13,342 nt of DNA, taken from NCBI RefSeq assembly GCF_000499385.1, contig NW_013651829.1:1-13342 (forward strand), given 5' to 3'. Below, in pieces: positions 1-9,755 of the stretch (its first letter is position 1; the number at the start of each line of letters is the position of its first letter). Position numbers and translations under genes: made by a program. The notes under the pieces were generated by a model. It was not told where the DNA came from. It saw only the letters and a program-made list of their open reading frames with translations, and did not search any database. Source of the stretch: Eimeria necatrix (Eukaryota > Apicomplexa > Conoidasida > Eucoccidiorida > Eimeriidae).

Positions 1-318
1 GAATTTAAACGCTAGTTTGAGCGTCACGCACTTGTGCAGTTCTATTGGCCATGCTTAGCACAGTTGCTCAGAGCTGCATGCTGCCCCTGATGCCTAGCAA
101 CATTGCTGTCCAGGTTCCTATTCCAAGTGCAAATCGCGTGGCGAGGATTGGAAGGATCTCTTGGAAGCACTTCCGTAAGTTAGCTGCTGTCTGCGATGGC
201 GGCATACACGGGTGCGTCCAGCCAGAAATAACAGCTGCGCTGCGACTTGTTTTGGCAGGCTTCAGCAAAAAGCTGCGCCAAGCTCTGTTTCGCGCAGTTA
301 TACCGGTTGCAAGTACGT
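1..318 (+). repeat. Terminal direct repeat, left copy
   Basis: All 318 bases are identical, in the same orientation, to 13025-13342. The match begins at the first base of the window and ends at its last base, so the true repeat length is unknown and is limited only by the window. Perfect identity contrasts with the strongly diverged repeats inside the window, which makes old duplication unlikely. It points to circular topology, a tandem array of identical 13,024-bp units, or assembler overlap. The segment is the first fifth of monomer U1 and holds its start motif at 8-39. Confidence 0.97.
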
Positions 319-537
319 GGATGTTTTGCTGATGCACTGGTACTGCACAATAGTGCAGGGAACGGTCATCGGTGCGCACTTGTGCCTTGTGTCATGTAGC
401 AGTTGTTTTACACAGACTGAACGGCGGCCATGTGATTCCGCCGCGCTGAGAAGCTTAACAAAGTAAACATGACAGGGCCTACGTACGTCTTGGAGCTTAA
501 GATTCATTTGTGAGTGCATGGAATTTTGATCTTGCAG

Positions 538-881
538 GCGATGCCAGCTTAACGCGTGAGGAGGCCAATAACGCCCATATGATTTTATATAATATGGCGG
601 CATCGTATTTTGAGGACAGGCTAACGGCAAGTAAAAAGCGAGTTATCGAAGTGAGATTGGGAGGCAAGTATTTTACACGTAGCAATCGCGACGTCCTGGA
701 CAAGGTGCCTGGGCAGCCGAGACGGCAGCTCAAGAATGGGTATTGTGGCAGCCTTGTTCTTGCATTATTCTGTGACGATTTTAGAGCACAAAATGCAATG
801 CCGGTTCTCTTCGCTAGGCAGTCCCCGTCTTGCCGCCATATGCGAAGTTGCCCATTTACTGGGGATGAAGCACTCCTCTAG
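538..881 (+). pseudogene. Open 114-codon block with coding-like conservation (U1), unrecognised
   Basis: The frame is open from a possible splice acceptor (TTGATCTTGCAG ending at 537) to a TAG at 879-881; the same frame has a stop at 498. It has four cysteines and an acidic-basic helix-like start (residues around SLTREEANNAH), then KNGYCGSLVLALFC near the middle. Against U9 (12081-12362), codons from 576 align for 77 codons without a gap, then with one 12-base gap, and the last shared residues are HMR-x-C-x-F-x-GD before a stop in both. By hand count about 44 of the 77 codons differ, about 13 of them silently. That is close to neutral, although gap-free alignment at this divergence is unusual. 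The spacing from YN to GGKYF and the strand-like segments faintly recall the cystatin fold, but the QxVxG motif and the usual cysteine spacing are absent. It may be a fossil exon or chance. The function is unknown. Confidence 0.25.
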
Positions 882-947
882 ATGTAGGGAGCCTCGAAAG
901 CTGGGGTGCTGTATTGCTCTTACGCTGCCTGCTACCCAGGGCGAATG

Positions 948-1094
948 GCGTGGTGTGCGTATGAGAAACGAATTCTCTACAAATTATGGGCTGCGTAGCG
1001 TTTCCCCCTGCGGAAGGAATCTGGACGCTCAGCTTAGCGACAAGCGCTGCAACGCCTTTGCCCAGATTGATGCGCCTAGCGGCGTCAGACGCTG
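948..1094 (-). other. Minus-strand peptide-conserving block in U1, unrecognised
   Basis: Read on the minus strand this stretch contains ALVAKLS, then CREFVSHTHTTPFA, within an 82-codon frame (856-1104). The U9 counterpart differs by one 3-base gap and mostly conservative changes (V/L, I/V, I/L, R/K, L/M, A/S). By hand count about 6 of 18 differing codons are silent, so selection on protein is not shown. It sits directly downstream of the + strand block, in the opposite orientation. The strongest part coincides with the 30-bp identical run, so conservation may be at the DNA level instead. Confidence 0.2.
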
Positions 1095-1521
1095 CCTTGC
1101 GCACCTGTATTGTATGGCAGTATGCTCATGCGTTCTTTATGCCGTGCCATCGTGGAATTGTGCAGAGCAGTGCCAGTCCACGCCGCCATGAATGCTCAAA
1201 GACATTTTGCAATCTGCGGCAGCAACTGTTTCAGATACATCAGTGGTGCACTGAATACAATGTGTTTGTGCTAGCGTGCGGACAACCTGCTGTCTTATTG
1301 GCTGCCTCTAATAATACCGGAACAGCACATGGTTGTGTTGTAGATTTAGTAAAGAATCCACAGGAGAGTTACAATCATGCATAGCTTGTTAATTCATGCG
1401 AATCGTTCCTTGCCTCAGCGTTCTGAACGGTGTACGCGTGCGATCAGGGAGTGCGTTTGCCGCATGTCCCGCAGCGCATTCGAATGTCTCACGCTGTAGC
1501 GTAGTAGCTTTACAGCTTCGG

Positions 1522-3043
1522 AACCACATCACCAGTTTTAGCGTGACCGACATGTGTTTGTGCAGTTGGAGAGTTGTGTTTAGCATGTCCAGCGCAAACT
1601 GGCGTGTGTATGCGAAGATGTGTGCTCTGGTGTGCAACTGTTTTAGATGAATTGTGGTGGTGAGGAGTACGGTAAAGCTGTGCTGCACCTGGTGCTGGAA
1701 GGGCAGATTGCTCTTTGGTGCTACAGTAAGATATCATGGTTCCTAAGGCTGTGCTTTTGTTGGCTGCAACTGCTGTATCCGTGTAGGGATACGGCTCGAC
1801 GAAGTTCTGTACCGGACGGCAGCAGCGCGACATACAAGGTGTTCCACTGTAGATGCGACATACGTCCGCGGAATTGTTACGTTGTGTTGCACGGAACGGC
1901 TTAAAACGCCCAAGGTCGAAGTAGATTCTTGTGGGAAAATTATGAAGCACTGCCGATATTGAATCCCCTAGTTTGAAGTATTCGACAGGGAGGTGCTTAA
2001 CTGCAGCTGACGCAGCGCTGCAGCTCCTCCTCCCGAATGGCGAATGCGCAAGGCACGCATTCAAGCGAAAGCCATTCACTCGAAGGTCGAATCCAATTCA
2101 AGTGGCGGATACGCTTTCGACTGCTCAAGCATTATCACATCGATTCGTAGGCGACCTGAGCATCGCTAACGCGCTTGCGGAAGAATTTGGTATTTCAATG
2201 CAGCAAGCGTACGAAGACTTTCTAGAGCTTTAGAGTGATGTTCAAAGCCACTGTAATATCTTCACAAGCACGATGAATCGCGATCGATTCGCAATAGATA
2301 TAACGAGCCAAAATGTAGCCTCATGAACCTAGCGCAGTTTTGGCCATTCCGACGGAGTACTCTGCGCAGCAACTCAACAGGGAACACAAATGCTGTGATT
2401 GAATGCAATGTGCCTTCAGTAAGCTTGAACAAACCAGTATACTGAAAGTGGTCTAAACGTGAGGGCAATCTGCTGACCTCCAGATCTCAAGATAATATCA
2501 TTTTCGAATTCGTTCATTTCAAAGCATTCATCACGAGTTTTTATGCATTGTTCGGCTTTGCGTAGTCCTGTAGTGCAGTCAATAGGTAGCAGTACAGCTT
2601 TGTTTGTCAGCCAGTGAGTCTTTTAATCAAGGGAAGACTGTTGCCGTTGCTTGTAAAACTTAGAAGTGCCACTGCCCGTACACACGAACCAAGCGCCGCC
2701 GTTGAAGCACGTATTTTATTCTTGAGAAACACAGCTTTTTTCTTTAGCCGACGTTTTTTTAGCACGTGAGTGTTTGATGTCGCATTGGACGCAGGTTATT
2801 GCCCCCTCGTTCACTATATATCAAAGAAAAGTGTGCCAATGATACTAAACACGAACCGTCCAGACTGTAAGAACTGAAGGCTCATTTTAGCATGCTTGGC
2901 ACAAGAAACAGCAAATCAACGCCGCGTAGAAGCAGCATTCTGGTGGCGTGTCGTATGCACTTTCAAGAGGTGCTCGTATTGTGCGCCGGTGAACAAGAGA
3001 AATCCATGATTCCTGCTGAAATTGTGCCAAGTAAGCATAAAGC
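1522..3043 (+). repeat. Monomer U2, diverged copy
   Basis: The start is set by the counterpart of the start motif at 1522-1565 (AGTTTTAGCGTGACC, then TTTGTGCAG). The first part also follows U1 bases 8-365: TACCGG at 1810 matches TACCGG at 301, and GGAACGG at 1893 matches 359. Further anchors are GAGCCAAAATG at 2305 against GAGCACAAAATG at 784 (offset 1521), TTCGAATTCG at 2503 against ACGAATTCTC at 968 (offset 1536) and GACTGTTGCC at 2635 against GACGCTGCC at 1088 (offset 1547). The smooth drift of the offset is what accumulated small indels would give. It has no coding sequence I can support, and the 86-codon frame at 1973-2233 is not recognised. Confidence 0.65.
2001..2025. repeat. CTGCAGCT direct repeat around the palindrome GCAGCGCTGC
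   Basis: CTGCAGCT occurs at 2001-2008 and 2018-2025, and GCAGCGCTGC at 2012-2021 is a perfect 10-bp palindrome. It is a small cluster of self-complementary sequence in U2 with no known role. Confidence 0.35.
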
Positions 3044-4593
3044 ATTACAGTTGTAATTGAAAAAAAGTCAAAGTACGTTTGTGGAATGCAGAGAGCGCCT
3101 GCGTTTGACTCAGTGTCTTAATCTACATTAGGTGAAGCTTGCTTTGAAAACTGCACTTTATATTGAATCTTTCTTGTGGAGACTCTTGTCGTTTTGTGCA
3201 TAACACAGCAGTGTAACGATTATTTTCAAGTTTAAATAGCGCCTAAACTTACAAACTCAGTGGAAAAAGGTGGTGGTCCTGGGAAATGATTGAACCTCTC
3301 AACGGAAGTCCCAAAATATTACAAAGTCATGTTATCAGTGGTGTGGGTAACACAAGACTATCAGATGATATCAAGGGATCATGATGTTGCGCTGGTTTTC
3401 AATGATGCGTTATTCAGCGCCTTTATTCTGCAAAGCACAAAAGCATCCCACATTTCAGGTGCTCCACCCGTGTAACACGAATCTGAACTCTGCCTTTTCG
3501 GAATCACAATCTGCGATAGGTTTGACTTCCAGGGGCCACATTCGTTATCGGCTGTGAATGGGTAAGCAGTGACCAAAAACTGAAATATTTTGAACCGAAA
3601 TAAGACGTTGAGAAGAACTTGGTGCCTCTATGCAAATTTGCCACTTAAGTTAGTGTGTCGACTTCAGTACACAAGATTAGGACACCAAATCAGCACAGGC
3701 TGCGAAGGCGTTGACATTTTGAGAAACTCAGTGAAGCAAGCATGCCGCGTAGTACTAGAACTTTTGAAAGGCTACTGTCTTTTTTTGCTGCATGATACGG
3801 CTCGAGGTTATGACGCCTGCCTTGCTATTCATCGTACATTACACGCCCAATGATGCCTGTGAATCTTTCAAAACATGCGTCTTTCAATCGCCTCATTGTG
3901 GCCTACCGGTCTTTTAAGCTGTCTTTTTCGTCAGTTTGTATGTCGGATTTCAAGCATGCACGTGCTAGATGTTTTTTGATGCATTCTGTGAACTTAGCGG
4001 GTACAGGATAGCATATTTGGGACTGAGCGGTAGACTGACTGAGTGGTAGGGTGTGCGTTTTCGCTGTACAGGGAATGGCGGTGCTTTTTACTCTATCCGA
4101 AGCGTTTGAGGCCCCCTTTTCTCTCGCTTTAGTGACTGCTGTCTAAAGGAAAAACCCTGATATATTTGCTTTCCCTTCTGTGGGGTGGACAAGCGATGAT
4201 AGTCACCTCATGGATTTATCCTCATGCAGTGTGCCACTGCGGATACCTTCAATCTCAGGTGTGGCTGCAGAGTGTCTTCATGCGTAAGATATATGAAATC
4301 AATAATCAAGACGGAGGTGGATTTGGCTCTCATTGGATAAGTTTGTGAGTTCGGTGAATACCGTTATTCACCTGTCACGATAAAAAGGGCTTAGAGACCG
4401 CAGTCTATGGTGAGAACCAGCTCCACTCGTGGAGGGAGTATTAGATCAGAATATTTGAAGATGCCACTTCCTGATGCGCAACAAATTTAGTCAGGAATTC
4501 TACATTTGCGAACACCGCATTTAGGGGTAATTTTGTTCAAGTCATGTGTTCTAGTGATTCGAGTCGGCAACTCCAAGATCCTCGGTAGGGAAG
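3044..4593 (+). repeat. Monomer U3, diverged copy
   Basis: The start is placed near 3044-3095, where ACAGTTGTAATTG and ACGTTTGTGGAATGCAG resemble the start motif of U2. CTCGAGGTTATG and GCCTTGCTATTC at 3801-3830 match the CTCAAGAATGGG and GCCTTG...ATTC block of U1 at 729-770, with an offset of 3060-3068, twice the period. GGGTGTGCGT at 4049-4058 matches TGGTGTGCGT at 951-960 (offset about 3098). The 87-codon frame at 3590-3853 and the 60-codon frame at 4166-4348 have no recognisable family features and are treated as chance. Confidence 0.6.
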
Positions 4594-6193
4594 CAACGTT
4601 TTACAAAGTTTGACGTGCTAGTGCAGAAATGTGTTGTTTTGCCATTTCCGTAATTTACAAAAATGTCAGTTGTCTCTGCAACCAGATTGTGCGTTTCGTC
4701 AGAGGGAAACGATTAGCAGCAAAGCTGCGAGCAGGGATTTTCCCGGCATATTTGATGACTCAGACAATGCAGACTAGTGAACTGCACAACCGTTGAATAC
4801 GCCTTAAGGCCATAAGCACATGGGACAGATTAGGAACGTGACTCGGGGAATTTAATGTGGGCATTAACCACTATATGTACCGTGCAGCGTCCCGGGAGCT
4901 CACTGCTCCCACCTAACGTGCAGCTGCATGTGGGGTTCCATTGCTTCTTGGAAAGGAAGAACGAACGGATGACCGCAGTAGTGCAGCTTTGGAGGTACAT
5001 ACTAATGACGTGCAAAAGAAAGATAGTATTAGTTTGGGCATTTGGCTTCGACTGTGATTTCATGGGCACGGCCGTCCAACTATGTTTCTCATGGCGCTCA
5101 CGGGGAGAAACCCAGCATCAGGTTTTTTCTACTCAGACAGTACGGCTCCTGCATAAAGGCTTAACCGCTTGCCACGGAGAGGGATCATTTCAGTACTAGC
5201 ACGGCCATACTTGAGTTTCCCGGCTTGTACTCGCAGCTATGCTCCGTACGGCTTTTGACTTTCCGAGCTGGCGAGGAAGACGTTAAATTAGGTGCCTTCT
5301 ACATAAACCCAAAATATTCGAGATAATTATTTTGATAATTGAAAGAACGTGCGTTCGGCCTTGCATCAAGTTTTGCCCATTTGCTGAAGACAAAACCACA
5401 TTATCGTCTCCCTTCGGAACGAACACGAATAGATATGAAAAGGAATGAAACTTGCATGTACGCATGTTGGGCGAACTAGTACGTACGCGGCGTAAATGGA
5501 ATCATGCATCTGGATAAGCTATCACGTACGTGTTTCCGAAGGCTGGTCACGCAGTATTCTCTTGTCAGATTCATTAGGCTAATGGCACAATTGTGTCTTC
5601 ATGCCCAGATTCTAGAGGGACACCGAAGTTTGAAAAGGCGAATGCATTCCAGCCCTGCTTACTCAATTCATGTGCAGTCTTGTGAGGCCCTAACCGCTGG
5701 TTTCGTCCCGATTATTTTTTGAGCTAGGGAAACATTGCACTCTTTTGTGGCACGGTCAGACTGTGAGCCGTTCGGACAGACGCGTCTCTGCGCGAGTGGA
5801 TCTTCCGGCGAAACCTGAGACAGTGTTAACTTTGTGTGATGAGTCCAATGCAAGTTAGCTGTACCAGTGCATTGTTCCTTTGTCACATCAGCCATTCAAG
5901 CGGATGTTCTGCAGAAATGTGCAGCATTTTCCGTCGATCAGCGTAGACACAAGTTTTGTCGCATTTCCGTCTTTTTCTGGAAAGCATACACATAGTAGGA
6001 CATGCCAGCGACACAGCCTCTAGAAACGCAGCAAAGCGCAGATTTGCGGGATGTTATTATGGAAAATATTTGCATCCACAGGCTCTTTACCAGCTTTACC
6101 ACATTTCCTAAACTTTATATTCTTGTCGATCCGTAGGGGGCGGCTTGACGATTGTAGCCTAGGTATCATGGCAGCTGGACGCACAGCCATGCT
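4594..6193 (+). repeat. Monomer U4, diverged copy
   Basis: The start motif is clear: AACG at 4594, then AAGTTTGACGTGCTAGTGCAG-like sequence to 4626, against AACG..AGTTTGAGCG..GTGCAG in U1. GCCTTGCATC at 5358 and GAAGACAAAACCACAT at 5386 match the U1 block at 751-797 (offset 4602-4607, three periods). GGCTGGT at 5541 and ATTCTCTT at 5556 match U1 947 and 972 with a short deletion. At about 1,600 bp it is slightly long. The 114-codon frame at 4855-5199 and the minus-strand frame at 4830-5069 are unrecognised. Confidence 0.62.
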
Positions 6194-7671
6194 AACCCAG
6201 CTCTTATAACGTCACAATGTGAAGCTGCTGGCTTACCACTTACTTTATAGGCTCACATGGAACACATGCTAGACACACATGGGTCGCTAAAAGCAAATTT
6301 GTATTGTTCTGGGAAACATATGCAATCTGCCGGCAGAAGGCTGGCACAGCAGCTCGAGTGATTATGTTCCCATCTTCAACGACATTGATTCAAAACGCAT
6401 TCGTACAAGACTGGTCGTCATTTTAAATTATACGTGGAAAACGTGTAGACCTCAATCTCACAATAATCATAGCTAGGATTGGTCGATCGTGGCAGCGTAC
6501 TCTTTTGCGTTGGCTCTTTGAATTTCAGTAACGCAGGCATCGTGTATGCGACTAAACTCCAGAATGTACGCTTCCGGCAACCTTCCCCTGATGCGTTGCA
6601 CTGCCAAGAGCTGCACTCTCACTTCTGCATTAGTCAACTGGCGCTTTGAGCAGTAGCATTCGCAGCTTTGCCCCGTTAATCGTTAAGTGCTCCTTGATGA
6701 GGCTTATGCTGCAGTTGGCTATAAATTACAATTGCAAATTATTATACGAATATTCCTTTGGACAATATACAGCCCGTGCGTTGTGTATTTTATCTGTTGG
6801 AGATATCAGGCTACTAAGATAGCGTAAGTCGGTTTTCTTTTAGGAACTTCTCGTTTTGGTGTGCAACGTTCGTGCCACGTCAGGGCTGAAGACCCTCTAA
6901 CCTGCTTCGGCTATGGGAAAAGTTGCCCATAACCTGTTTCAGGAATGGAAAGCAAGGCTGTTCCTGTAAATGCTCGCGCGGATTTCCCAATAAGACTACA
7001 TGAATAGCAGCCGAATCATGGATGCTAGCAAAATATGCATGCTGGGTTTTGGTGCAGATCTTATATAAGGGTGCAATGAAGGAACAAGCTTGTCTTGTTC
7101 GTGCGGTGTGGCATAGTACGTAGGTCTCATTCTCTGAAAGCATGCTTTATATTTCCGCCGCAGCTACTGTTGAAGATGAGCTAGGAACAGTACTGCCTGC
7201 CGGTGCTGCATATATTATTTGCAAGCTCGCGTCACATTGGTGTGAAATCAAGACTTCGAGGCAGGATGCGTGAAACGGATGAAAACGTCCTTTCATTTTA
7301 GTGCAGCTCACGCACGAAAAGCATTCTCACAGGATTCGCTCGACTTAATAGCTAGTGAGCTTCGTGAATGCAACAGTCAAGCGCAAACAAGCGTGAGAAA
7401 ATTTCCGGCCTTGCTCAACTGTCTCCCAACTGTTTCATGAGTACTGCAAAGTCCAACAGCCGGTTGATTAGAGTGCGCAGTCACTCGTAAACAGTTGGCT
7501 GAATGAGTTCCTGACGCAGCATATTGTAATCAAGCCTTTTTTTTGAGTGAATAGATATGTCACTCTATATATTGGGATGTTTTGCGCATAGAGACATGTC
7601 GCCGCTTGCAACGGGCAAGCGCTTCGATAAAAGGTGACGCCAGAATTTATTATCTCAGCATGAAAAAGAAG
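6194..7671 (+). repeat. Monomer U5, diverged copy
   Basis: The start is set by AACCCAGCTCTTATAACGTC at 6194-6213, followed by ACAATGTGAAG; the CGTCAC core lines up with the CGTCAC of U1. CAGGAATGG at 6940 and GCAAGGCTGTTCCTG at 6952-6966 match CAAGAATGG at 731 and GCAGCCTTGTTCTTG at 748-762 (offset 6204-6209). GTGCGGTGTGG at 7101 and ATTCTCTGAAA at 7129 match GGCGTGGTGTG at 947 and ATTCTCTACAAA at 972 (offset 6154-6157, four periods). A TATA-like string at 7063 is noted under rejected items. No coding sequence was recognised. Confidence 0.6.
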
Positions 7672-9184
7672 AATGCTTTACTTCAAGGCTTTCTGCTCAT
7701 ATGATTAGCCTTTGAGGTAGCTCTGGCATAGTTCGCTTAAACGTCTTGAGTATTGAAAGATATTGGAGTCAAACCGGATTATTGAGTCCTAAGGATGTAC
7801 GCTTTTGCAGTGCATCAAACCAGCGTTACAAATACTTTGAATATTTTCCGTTCCTAGCCCAATGGACAGGCGCAGAAGCATTCGCATGCAGTCTTCAAAA
7901 GCCGCAGGTTATTGTGAAAGCTGACAGACTGATCTAGATTTTTGCATGATGCGTACGTGAAATTTCCACCACATTGAGTCTACTTTATTTTATTGATTTA
8001 ACTCACAGACTGTACGGTTTAGTCGAAACCAGCTTCCTGGCAGCTCAGGTCGCCTTACCATTGCAGTGCGAGAACAAGACTTGCACCTCCAAGGGAATTT
8101 GAGCTGCTAGTTTTGACCGTTCGGCGCATTATCTGCACGACCCAGGTGCGGCTTATTGCAAAAACGTAGTAATCTTTTATCTGAGGTGTTTTGCTTTTCT
8201 TTAACAATGCGATACGATTATATTTTATTCTCGGGTATATTCGAAACATTCACCGGGCTATCACGTAGCGCCGGAACTCTGGTCAGTCTGGTAACTCCAT
8301 TACTGGAAACGTGCCGTAGCTGTCTGGTTGCATTATGATTTTTATGGCGACTAGTCGAAAAATCAAGGATTTATGATATTTTTACACGGGGCATGCTGAA
8401 CGCATTTTGCGGCAAAAAAGTTGCATTTGCCTTGTCTTTGAACTTTCGAGATTTTACATCACGAGCTGGTGAGCTGCGCTGAACACAAACACCAAGCGAG
8501 TTACATCCGGACATCTTATGGCTACACAGAGTGGCGGGGCATCGTGGGGAATTGCTTGTAGCCGTTTTCGTTACGTGCACGGCCTTGACAGTCACTGGTG
8601 ATTGTGTTGTCTGTGGTCAAATATCAACGTCCCCGCTATGCAGCTTCTCCTCACATTTGTCCATTTTGGACTGGTAAGTTTGCCTTATTGTTGTATCTAC
8701 TCTTTCTGTACGTCTTCAACACGTAATTGCGTGACACACTCTACAACTACGCCCCCAGTGCTAAAGGAATCAAAAATGTTATCGTGTCACTGGAGACGTT
8801 GCTCGACGAGTAACAGTCTGGGGGAGCTTTTTCAGTTCTCCAAATAATTCGTGTTGCTACAGCCTGCCTGCAGCAAAAATTCCTGTTCTGCGTCTAATTT
8901 TGTGTGATCTCTGGAAGGGTTTTACATTCCCATCATTCCAATTACAAAGCATAAAATGCCCTGTATTGTTATTTCTTGATGGGTCCTTTGATATTCATAT
9001 ATCTGTCCTCTCACTACTTCGTGAAGTGTTTCTTCTATATCGTTGCTCTGCAACATGATGCGATATGCAACGTTACCCATTCTGTCCCTTTGCGAATCGA
9101 ATTCGCACCTCACAGGACACCTGCCAAGAAGACGTTCGTTTTTCACTCAGTAAGCGCCAACTGAAAATGCGTGATTCTTGGTGC
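7672..9184 (+). repeat. Monomer U6, diverged copy
   Basis: The start at 7672 is weak (AATGCTTTACTTCAAG) and was placed mainly by spacing. The interior is better: GCCTTGTCTTTGAACTTTC at 8429-8447 and GAGATTTTACATCACGAG after it match GCCTTGTTCTTGCATTATTC and GACGATTTTAGAGCAC of U1 at 751-788. The offset is 7671-7678, five periods of 1535. The end is set by the next start motif at 9185. The open frames at 7746-7937 and 8602-8847 are not recognised as protein families. Confidence 0.58.
9091..9107. repeat. Short inverted repeat, 7-bp arms
   Basis: TGCGAAT and ATTCGCA flank a 3-base spacer CGA, near the end of U6. It is a perfect stem of seven pairs, but such repeats are expected occasionally in 13 kb. 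Confidence 0.4.
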
Positions 9185-9716
9185 AACACTTTGTTTGTCG
9201 AGTCATTTACGGCTTCTCACTCGCCATAACGTTTTTTTCTTCATCTCAGTAGTGGTATGTTCTTCTTCTCGTGTTTGAGTAAGGCAGACACGGGCGGCAA
9301 GACGCGTTTGCTTTCGCACATGAGTGGCACCGCATGCCTACCCGACACTTGGCCAGCACTAACTTGAAGGCATCATGCATGGGCTGATTCAACTGCAGTC
9401 TGAATGCGCAAGTATCGGCAGAGAAATCGACTAGGATTTCAAGGGAACGCCTCTTGCTGGTCTTGGTCATATGTTTTTCTTCTTTGTGCCTCTTAACCGT
9501 ATAGCCGCAATTTCTGCTTCTAAAAGAACGAGTGTAGGCAAAACTGGTACTCATTAGTGCTTTCTAGACGTTTTCTCATCAGCATTTCCATGAGACTTCA
9601 GAGGCGTTCCATCCATAAAAAAGTCTGCTTTTTTCCCTATATGAACATGTTTAAGCTCGAGAACACATCAGCGTTGTTCGAAAGGACTGCACCTGTTTGA
9701 GGCCACAGGAACTCTA
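9185..9716 (+). repeat. U7, apparent truncated monomer
   Basis: A good start motif (AACACTTTGTTTGTCGAGTC at 9185-9204) is followed only 532 bp later by another one at 9717, so about 1 kb of a normal unit is missing. GCGTTTGCTTTCGCACATG and GCACCGCATGCC at 9304-9338 resemble the GCGTTTGCCGCATG and GCAGCGCAT stretch that lies near the 3' end of U1 (about 1452-1480). That would fit an internal deletion joining the head of a unit to its tail, but this last match is short. The 102-codon minus-strand frame at 9246-9554 is rich in K, R and T and unrecognised. Confidence 0.35.
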
Positions 9717-9755
9717 AACGCACGCTAGCTGTCACGCACTTGCTTATTTCGCGAC

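Larger units (their letters stand above)
8..1521 (+). repeat. Monomer U1 of the ~1.53-kb tandem repeat
   Basis: Used as the reference monomer. Landmarks are: start motif at 8-39 (begins AACGCTAGTTTGAGCG); block resembling GCCTTGTTCTTGCATTATTC at 751-770, running on to an ACAAAATG at 788; a GGTGTGCGTATGAG block at 952 followed by AATTCTCT at 971; GACGCTGCCTTGC at 1088; and AACTGTTTCAG near 1224. All of these recur in order in U9, about 1.52-1.53 kb upstream around the circle. Identity to U9 is about 70-75% by eye, with exact runs at 947-976 and 1027-1047. A 114-codon open block at 538-881 is described separately. Nothing else in it reads as a gene. The short open frames across 45-466 and 986-1384 do not resemble a family I know. 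Confidence 0.85.

Noticed and set aside
538..881. Assignment of the open block to the cystatin family
   Set aside because: The spacing from YN to GGKYF and the four cysteines are suggestive, but QxVxG and the PW hairpin motif are missing and cysteine spacing is wrong. Kept only as a remark.
1510..2079. Longest open frame, 189 codons on the minus strand
   Set aside because: It crosses the U1/U2 boundary, has biased composition (many S, H, T, R), no motif and no counterpart in U9/U1, so it is a chance frame.
1973..2233. Frame ending in a plausible-looking helix (ALAEEFGISMQQAYEDFLEL)
   Set aside because: It looks protein-like, but I recognise no family and it has no counterpart in the other monomers. 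Chance frame most likely.
4029..4075. tRNA A-box-like GAGTGGTAGGGTGTGCG, possible tRNA-derived SINE head
   Set aside because: No B box or cloverleaf follows, and the site coincides with the GGTGTGCGT anchor of the monomer, which explains the resemblance.
4894..4910. Hairpin GGGAGC / GCTCCC as a terminator; also CTCCAC / GTGGAG at 4421-4434
   Set aside because: Stems of six pairs with no T-run after them and no gene upstream. They are within chance expectation.
7060..7072. TATA-box-like TTATATAAGGG
   Set aside because: There is no gene or transcript start to go with it. AT-rich strings of this kind are expected by chance in 13 kb.
8638..8679. Possible first exon: ATG, hydrophobic signal-peptide-like MQLLLTFVHFGL, then GTAAGT donor
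   Set aside because: Attractive as a secreted-protein first exon, but it lies inside monomer U6, no partner exon follows convincingly, and other units do not preserve it.
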